From: Anisus vortex
Taxonomy: Eukaryota; Mollusca; Gastropoda; Planorbidae
Length of the DNA stretch: 64,000 nucleotides
Direction of reading: 5' to 3'
Assembly (NCBI GenBank): GCA_949126835.1
Contig: OX421506.1
Location: 17,180,447-17,244,446 of the forward strand
Below the pieces are notes generated by a model. That model was not told the origin of the DNA, searched no databases, and worked only from the letters and a program-made list of their open reading frames with translations. The stretch's first letter is position 1. Each line of letters opens with the position of its first letter. This document shows, one piece after another, positions 58,501 through 64,000 of the stretch. The translations under genes and the position numbers were made by a program.

Positions 58501-61500
58501 GCATAGAACTGTCACCAACGGGATATGCGCTATATAAGCACCGTTATTATGGACTGTTCCATTCTGCGGATATCCACCACGGGTCAGTTCAACTTGGCCA
58601 CTCACGACCAGTGCCCATGGTCTCGTCGTATAAACAGGCCGAACATCTCTAGACGTGGCTAATAATTATGTGGGAGTAAGTAAAGCATAAGCAGCAAAAG
58701 TTACTTAAATAGCAGCCAGAACAGACCAATGACGGGGCACAAGTCGTGTACTAAATTCACCCTAAATTCATATAGATCAAACAAATAACCAGAGGATTTA
58801 GGCTTTTCTTTAGAATTTTGTAATGTTTCAAATTTAAAAAAGTAAGTTGTGTAGATCTATATGAAATGATTATAGTCAGCTATCAATGAAAAATAATTGA
58901 CAGCTATTAATTATTCTTGAAAATAATCTCTTTAGAATTTTGTAATGTTTCAAATTTTAATAACTAAGTTGTGTAGATCTATTTGAAATGATTATAGTCA
59001 GCTATTAACGAAAAATAATTGACAGCTATTAATTATTCTTGAAAATAATCATAATTTATTTATTTATTTTTTGCATTAAAGGTATTTTCTTATACAATAG
59101 ATATAAGGTTCTTTTTTTTCCTAACAATCAAACAAATATTTGTATTCTAACACTCACCGATTTGTTCCTTGAGATCTGAAATTTCGCTTTCGTATTTTAC
59201 TTTAACTGAAAAAACATTTTTTTTTAATAACCATACAATATACAAAGATGTACAATATATTATTATTTGAAACAATTGTTTCCATATGTATCTATAGTCA
59301 CTTTTTACATATATTATTGTCTAATTACTCGTCCAAATGTTAATGTATTAATTTTGATTTAAAAAAAAAAAAGCAAATTGTTTTTTTTATAAGTTTGAGG
59401 TAGGCGATAAATGCTCAGTAATACGAGGCTATCTATTCCACCATGTGAAGAGACAGCTGTCAACTGACTCAACGCCAATCGAAAGGCGGCTTAGAACCGA
59501 TAACTGCAACTACACGTATCTTAGAAAAAAATCTCGATTGAGCTCATCAATTTAGTTTGAAGACTAGGAAAGATCAGATCAGGTAGAGGAAGTGGCAGAA
59601 TGAGCTTTGTGTGATTTGTTCGGAGAGTAAGTTGTTGCCTAGGCCAGGGATGATTTCAAACAAACAGGTAAGCTGATACAACATATTGTTACGTTATTTA
59701 ATGTTACGTGCACGTGTTGAAGTCGAGCTCGCAGAGAGGTATAAGCGGTCATAAAAAGACTGACTTAGGGATTTCATCTTCGGGTTTTCCGATGAGTTTT
59801 AAATCTACTACCTTATCAACTCCTTTGGACAGCAGATATAGGAGCGAGGCAGCGGATTATTGGGATCGGAAATTCCTTTCATAGATGAGCTTTTCGCCAA
59901 GGTTTAGAAGCCATATCTGCCTAAAGTTAATGATTGCACAATCTCCCCCCCCCCATATGACTTTCGTAGTAACATCACTAGGCATCAATAATATGATAAT
60001 GTCGTGGGAACAATTAAAATGTATTAACGAAAACAACAATTTAACGAATTAATAAAACTATAAAATGGTCAAGGCGAGATTCTGTGACAATTCTCCCGTG
60101 TCGGCTCCTTTGGCGCCCTGTGAAAGCCAGAAATGATTGTAAAGTGGCGCTTCTTTGCCATCAGTGCCTTTATAACAATGAGATGCCGTCCTATCTCAAG
60201 GAACTAATTAAACCCTATGTTCCGCAAAGAACACTTCGTTCTGAAGACTTCTCGCTTCTGGAAGTGCCCCGTTTCTCTCTGAAGAGCCTTATAGCCTTCT
60301 AAATATCGGGTCCGAAGGTGTGGAATCACTTCCCATTCAACTCAGGCAAACAAGCTCAATTGATGCCTCAAAAAAAACTTAAAAACTCATTGTTTTCATA
60401 TGTATCTTGCTTTAGAGCCCTACTGTCTTACTTATATGTTAGGTCAGTCATTTTGTTTTAACTGTTTTATTTGTCCTATGTTTGTAAAGTTTTTGAATTA
60501 TCATTTAGTTTTGTATCTCTTGGCCTATAGATTGTATCCGTGTTCTTAGTTGTTATGTTAAATGCGCTTTGAGCTTGCATTACGTTTGTTGGCAGCGCTA
60601 TACAAATATTATTATTATTATTATTGTTATTAACTAACGACTTACTTGTTTGTATTTCAGTTAGAAGTTTTTCTTTTTCTTTTTCCTGGTCTTTAGTTAG
60701 CTGAGCTGAAAGGAAATAAAAAAAAGTTGAATAGCATTAAAAGTAAATTACAATTCGGACCAAATTGATCATAGGGCCGGTGAAGCAGCTTTCAACAGTT
60801 TTGTGGCCATTTTATACTAGTCGCTGTGTAGCCAGCGCAATGGCCAGCCGTCTAAACTTTACGTCAGGGACTTAGAGGCACCCTCCAGTCCAGGAGAAAA
60901 AATCCTAGTCATCACCAGGATTTGAGCCCAGACCCTTCGGAACGCCAGTCGATTGTACACGCTTTTTTGTGTAGACTTGTAGACTGAGACGAATGTTAAC
61001 CTTTAGACATTCTTTACTTGTTTGGTAAGCCTACATAAAAATTAATGTTTCTACCTTTATAGGAAACGCAGCTTACCTAACTCTTCCATCAACTTCTTGC
61101 TTCTTCGCTCATTGGCACTCCTTTCTCTAACTTAGTAAGAAATAAATTATAGTTAACTAAAATTATTAATGGGAAGAAAAACCACAGAAGCAAAGATTTT
61201 TAATGAAGTTAAATTGGCAAAAAAAGTACACAAAAGACAAGGCTGTGCAAAATAACAAGGAAAGTTATTTTTATGGAAATAAAGTAATAAAACATAGGCC
61301 TATATCTTTAATAGCCTAATAGTAGATATGTAATACATGCTAATATATCAAATATAAGTTAATAGCTATTCAGCTTCAGTCAACAATTCATTCGTTCATA
61401 ACCTTACTGCATGTTAGATTAACGATTAGGTTACTTCTATTTTTCTCAGTATTATTTAAATATAATACTTTCATGCCGTTTCCTAATTGTTTTCTTTTCT

Positions 61501-62169
61501 GCTTTGTTTACGATTTTATGTTGTAGGCTGCATTTTAAAACGCGGTTAATGTTTTTCATGTTTCATTAAAACCTAGTTCACTTCTATTATTGATTTAAGT
61601 AGGTATACGATTAAAGATATCAAGACATTTTATTACTTATTTAAAATATTATATTATTATAAAACAATAATACGATTAGTAAATTATACATATGCCTATT
61701 TAGCTATTTATTTTAAATTTTATAATATGTTGCACTATCATTAATCAGCACCCCCAATATACACACATTTTAAAATATAAATATGCCTACATTAATTTAT
61801 GGTTTATATTATAGTCACATTATTAAAACAATTTGATAAAGATACACATACATAGATAAAGCATATATTGATTCTTACCTGACTGTTGAAGTTGTGCTTG
61901 TACTTGGCCATATTTTTTATGTAGAGATGCAATAAAAGTTTCAAATGCATTTTCTGAGCCCGAATGCAAAATGATGTTTAAAAGCTTTTCGGTCCTGTCT
62001 TCTCGTGTATTTCCTACAAATAAGATTCTTTCTCTGTCATCGTCAGTGATAATATAGTGTTGAAATAAAAAATCCACTAGATCTTTACCATCAAGATGTT
62101 CTTTTAAATAGCTGTAATTTTCTCTAATGGCTTTCTCTTGTTCAGGTTTTAACTTCCCTCGGGACATTG
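55357..62169 (-). CDS. CARD-domain protein with coiled-coil mini-exons
   Basis: Model built from splice sites and frame continuity; exons are listed separately. An N-terminal CARD (about 90 residues) is followed by exons of 54, 60, 48, 57, 45 and 45 bp, all phase 1-1, coding charged coiled coil (NERRSKKLMEEL, KDQEKEKEKLLTEI, ENKDLKTENENLKQKL), then an acidic linker and a terminal exon. About 260 residues in total. CARDs mediate homotypic assembly in innate immune and apoptotic signalling; CARD followed by coiled coil recalls CARD9/CARD11-type scaffolds, but orthology is not shown. The exon upstream of the ATG (acceptor at 62170) is not located. The introns carry LINE and SINE insertions. It is convergent with the plus-strand gene ending at about 38.1 kb. 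Confidence 0.7.
55512..56330 (-). other. Intron between exons 7 and 8
   Basis: AT-rich with a poly-G run at about 56013-56025. No element recognised. Confidence 0.45.
56331..56375 (-). CDS. CARD gene (-), exon 7 (45 bp)
   Basis: Acceptor TTAAATCTAG, donor ATAG|GTGAGA, phase 1-1. Codes SESYSGDSSLEDEI after the split codon; Ser/acidic, a possible phosphorylated linker. Confidence 0.55.
56546..56590 (-). CDS. CARD gene (-), exon 6 (45 bp)
   Basis: Acceptor TTTTTTCCTAG, donor GATG|GTGAGA, phase 1-1. Codes VASHVANSKILEND after the split codon. Confidence 0.55.
56591..57229 (-). other. Intron between exons 5 and 6
   Basis: 639 bp, AT-rich, no element recognised. A 68-codon ORF at 56674-56880 has no support. 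Confidence 0.45.
57230..57286 (-). CDS. CARD gene (-), exon 5 (57 bp)
   Basis: Acceptor TTTGTTTACAG, donor TTAG|GTATTT, phase 1-1. Codes TKENKDLKTENENLKQKL after the split codon; a classic leucine heptad. Confidence 0.7.
57287..58039 (-). other. Intron between exons 4 and 5, left part
   Basis: AT-rich and mostly featureless; from about 57880 it probably belongs to the 5' side of the LINE fragment. Nothing else recognised. Confidence 0.4.
58040..58551 (+). mobile_element. LINE 3' fragment (RT C-terminus)
   Basis: Open from about 58046 to the stop at 58445-58447: LQRIQNCAARLVLKKKK, then LLRSLHWLPINNRISYKLAS, CYKCLNNCAPDYL, and later GERSFSYAGPSAWNHLPLQL and YRSRLKTHLFRQQ. This is the conserved end of Jockey/CR1/L2-type ORF2. 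The 3' tail is GCGCTATATAAG then a T/A-rich stretch. Antisense in a CARD gene intron. Confidence 0.88.
58807..59050. repeat. 122-bp tandem duplication
   Basis: TTTAGAATTTTGTAATGTTT begins both copies (about 58809 and 58931); the copies differ at roughly ten positions. Intronic. Confidence 0.9.
59158..59205 (-). CDS. CARD gene (-), exon 4 (48 bp)
   Basis: Acceptor GTTTTTTCAG, donor ATCG|GTGAGT, phase 1-1. Codes KVKYESEISDLKEQI; coiled coil. Confidence 0.7.
59206..60074 (-). other. Intron between exons 3 and 4, non-LINE part
   Basis: AT-rich; a poly-C run (59946-59953) is present. A segment at about 59400-59660 is GC-richer and may be an unnamed repeat, but no ends or coding text were found. 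Confidence 0.4.
60075..60630 (+). mobile_element. LINE 3' fragment with (ATT)n tail
   Basis: Codes RLLWRPVKARNDCKVALLCH then QCLYNNEMPSYLKELI, the LHWLPVK.RI.YKI..L.YKCL....P.YL segment of Jockey/CR1-type RT, followed by a shifted VWNHFPF region. The 3' end is GGCAGCGCTATACAAATATT then ATT repeats. Inserted in the CARD gene intron, antisense to it. Confidence 0.8.
60646..60705 (-). CDS. CARD gene (-), exon 3 (60 bp)
   Basis: Acceptor TTTCCTTTCAG, donor ACAA|GTAAGT, phase 1-1. Codes QLTKDQEKEKEKLLTEIQT; same length and phase as exons b and e of the plus-strand gene. Confidence 0.7.
60760..60990 (-). mobile_element. Truncated tRNA-related SINE or similar repeat
   Basis: Minus strand has a B-box-like GGGCTCAAATCCTGG followed by CACCCTCC/GGAGGGTG and CAGCGCAATGGCC-type text typical of tRNA-derived SINEs. 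No A box is seen. It lies in the intron between exons 2 and 3. Weak call. Confidence 0.35.
61077..61130 (-). CDS. CARD gene (-), exon 2 (54 bp)
   Basis: Acceptor TTCTTACTAAG, donor TTAG|GTAAGC, phase 1-1. Codes RERSANERRSKKLMEEL after the split codon; coiled coil. Confidence 0.65.
61879..62169 (-). CDS. CARD gene (-), exon 1 of the coding part: CARD domain
   Basis: Acceptor GCGCCTACAG then CA and ATG at 62167; donor CAGTCAG|GTAAGAA. Codes MSRGKLKPEQEKAIRENYSY, then LKEHLDGKDLVDFLFQHY, an ITDDDRERIL turn, DRTEKLLNIIL, and NAFETFIASLHKKYGQ. The helix spacing and the pattern EKA...N...L...LD..DL.DFL.....(I/L)(T/S)..D...I......R..KLL.....G..AF..F...L are those of a CARD. Phase at the acceptor is also compatible with an upstream coding exon, but the ATG directly after the acceptor, with the domain starting at once, favours this start. 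Confidence 0.88.
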
Positions 62170-63385
62170 CTGTAGGCGCAAAATGAACATTAAAACTATT
62201 TTTTTAGTTAACTAGTTTGTTAGTTACATCAATAAAAAAAAAATTTATATGCTTTTTTATGCAATAAAAACGACGTAAAAAATATGAATGACATTAAATA
62301 TACCACGATAATACAAACATTATTCTAAAAAAAATGATCATCTTTAAAATATTCAAAATATGATATAGTCATAGAATAGTGTGTTTCAATAACCAAAGCA
62401 ATCACACAAAAACATATCCATGCCTAATTTGTATATATTTCGTTTCCTTCAATTAGTATAGGTTATTCTTTAAATGTTTCTTTTTATTTCTTTTTTAAAT
62501 TTCAACGTGACAAAGCAAACACGCTGGAAAACTAAGAATTTTACAATAAATGTCTTATAACTTTGTCAAATTTTTTTTTTACAACAGATTTCGGAAAAAG
62601 AGTGGGGGTGTGTGTAAAAGAACTTATTTTAGGTGCGCTTAGAAGTGGGGTTCTAAAAGTGTACGCGGTGCAGCAGGGCATATACATATTATACTTTTAG
62701 GTATGTAACATAATAATGTATTGCCCTAATAGGTAGCTAAATCTTCGTAGTTATTACTTAAGCAGGGAAAAGACATCTTGTCTATATGTAATAAAGCAGC
62801 ACACGCTTGTTAACTGGAAATACAATTTAAGGTTTTGTGATGCAAATTTAAGGATAACAGTGTGGCAAACTAGGATTTTTAAATCAGTCAGCGTACCAAC
62901 AGCCTGAGATTCAACCTGCTCTACTAGATTTTTATATTATTTAATTAGACAATTTATTTAGCACCGTAGCCAGACCAAGGCCAAAAGAAAATGAACGTTA
63001 AAGTGATTTATAATTAATTAAAAAAAAAGACTAACGTGCTTGTCATCTTTGTGTGTGTGCGTGTGTGATTGTATAACAGATACACAATTTAATTACTCAA
63101 CTTAATCATCAATGATTAATGTCTATAAAGTTTTTTTTCAACATATAATTCTAGCTTTTTGACCACGTCCTTGTAAATGCAAGTTTAACTCATTGGAATG
63201 GGTCGTTATATTATTGAAATGTATCGGTTTCAACAGTCAGTTCTACTCATTCATAATCGGAATTATTTTTTTTCGTAAGATTTTCTAGATTGCTTCCAGG
63301 TAATAAACGAATCTACACAAGACTTAACCTCGTCTAAGCGCACGAACACTGTATGCAATAGAAGATCTTTACCACTTTTGTGTAG
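62170..63385. other. Upstream region of the CARD gene
   Basis: 1.2 kb of AT-rich DNA. It should hold the 5' non-coding exon and promoter of the minus-strand gene, but I cannot place a TATA box or start. No element or RNA seen. Confidence 0.4.
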
Positions 63386-64000
63386 AAGAGACTTAGATTT
63401 CTCGGTAAATCTAAAAGGGTGAGAAACTATAAAATTGACTACCGTAACAATATTTTGGAAACAGTTAGCAGCTTTAAGTACCTAGGAGCTATTGTATCCG
63501 AAGAGGGCTCCAAACCAGAAATAATGTCCAGGATTGCCCAGACAACAGCATCACTAAAGAGGCTCAAGACAATATGGAAAGACAAGAACCTAGCCCTCAG
63601 CACCAAAATCAGGCTGATGCGCTCACTGGTCCTCTCCATTTTCTTGTATGCTTGCGAGTCATGGACACTGACAGCGGAGCTGGAGAATAGGATAAACGCC
63701 ATGGAGATGAGATGCTTCAGGACCCTGCTCGGTATCTGTTACAGGGACCATATCACCAACGAACAGATAAGAAAAAGAATACAACAGGAAATTGGAGAGT
63801 ATGAAGACCTGCTGGCCACAGCCAAGAAAAGAAAACTGGAATGGTATGGCCACGTCACCAGAACCAACGGGCTTGCAAAGACCATCCTGCAGGGTACCAC
63901 CAGAGGAGGCAGAAAGAGAGGAAGACCAAAGAAACGTTGGGAAGATAATATCAAGGAATGGACAGGTACAAAACTGTGCGAGGCAATGAGAACGGCTGAG
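63386..64000 (+). mobile_element. LINE ORF2 C-terminal fragment, continuing past the window
   Basis: Open frame from 63386 to the window end: ETVSSFKYLGAIVSEEGSKP, ...SLKRLKTIWKD, TKIRLMRSLVLSIFLYACES then WTL, then LEWYGHVTRTN, GGRKRGRPKKRWEDNIKEWT. This is the SFKYLGS...LYG.E.WTL...GH..R....GRP..RW.D.. C-terminal segment of RTE/Jockey-type LINE proteins. No stop in 205 codons, so it may be a young copy. Confidence 0.9.

Overview
The window is eukaryotic nuclear DNA from an animal. Small phase-1 exons with GT/AG splice sites, a canonical tRNA-Asp gene, hAT, Harbinger, LINE and SINE copies, and LTR retrotransposons with metazoan-type Gag and Pol all show this. The AT-rich background, the frequent octamer TAGGCCTA and its relatives, and a CARD/coiled-coil gene family suggest a lophotrochozoan, most likely a gastropod mollusc. 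That placement is inference, not proof.

Layout. (1) 1-28520 is a very large 21-bp tandem repeat, roughly a thousand units, with multi-kilobase higher-order repeats. It is interrupted by a solo LTR (12631-13306) and a 6.7-kb Ty3/gypsy-type retrotransposon (16477-23190) whose LTR is nearly the same sequence. The retrotransposon encodes Gag, zinc knuckle, protease, integrase and then the start of reverse transcriptase, so integrase precedes RT as in the Gmr1 lineage. Most of RT/RNase H is deleted. (2) 28805-38078 (+) is the 3' part of a gene built from tiny phase-1 coiled-coil exons. Its 5' exons are not in the window, so the satellite probably lies inside one of its introns. Its introns hold a hAT transposon with a perfect 8-bp target duplication, LINE scraps and a 177-bp triplication. 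(3) 38.1-55.3 kb is intergenic and transposon-rich: tRNA-Asp(GTC), hAT elements and MITEs, two tRNA-related SINEs, a Harbinger-like element with a MADF-domain remnant, and a second, minus-strand gypsy-type element (49383-54454) with a 925-codon ORF and a gutted integrase. (4) 55357-62169 (-) is a CARD-domain gene followed by short phase-1 coiled-coil exons, interrupted by LINE and SINE insertions. (5) From 63386 to the window end there is a LINE RT C-terminal fragment.

The two host genes converge tail to tail and share an unusual exon style: phase 1-1 mini-exons, mostly 33-63 bp, coding coiled coil. They are probably paralogues. CARD plus coiled coil is the architecture of signalling scaffolds that act in innate immunity and cell death. 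Nothing here proves that role.

Most interesting points: the paired solo/full LTR at the same phase of duplicated satellite blocks; the IN-before-RT pol order with a clean RT/RNase H deletion; the second element that kept an open frame through integrase deletions; the duplicated 63-60-33 bp exon triplet; and a 28-bp micro-exon that could switch the C-terminal frame of the plus-strand gene.
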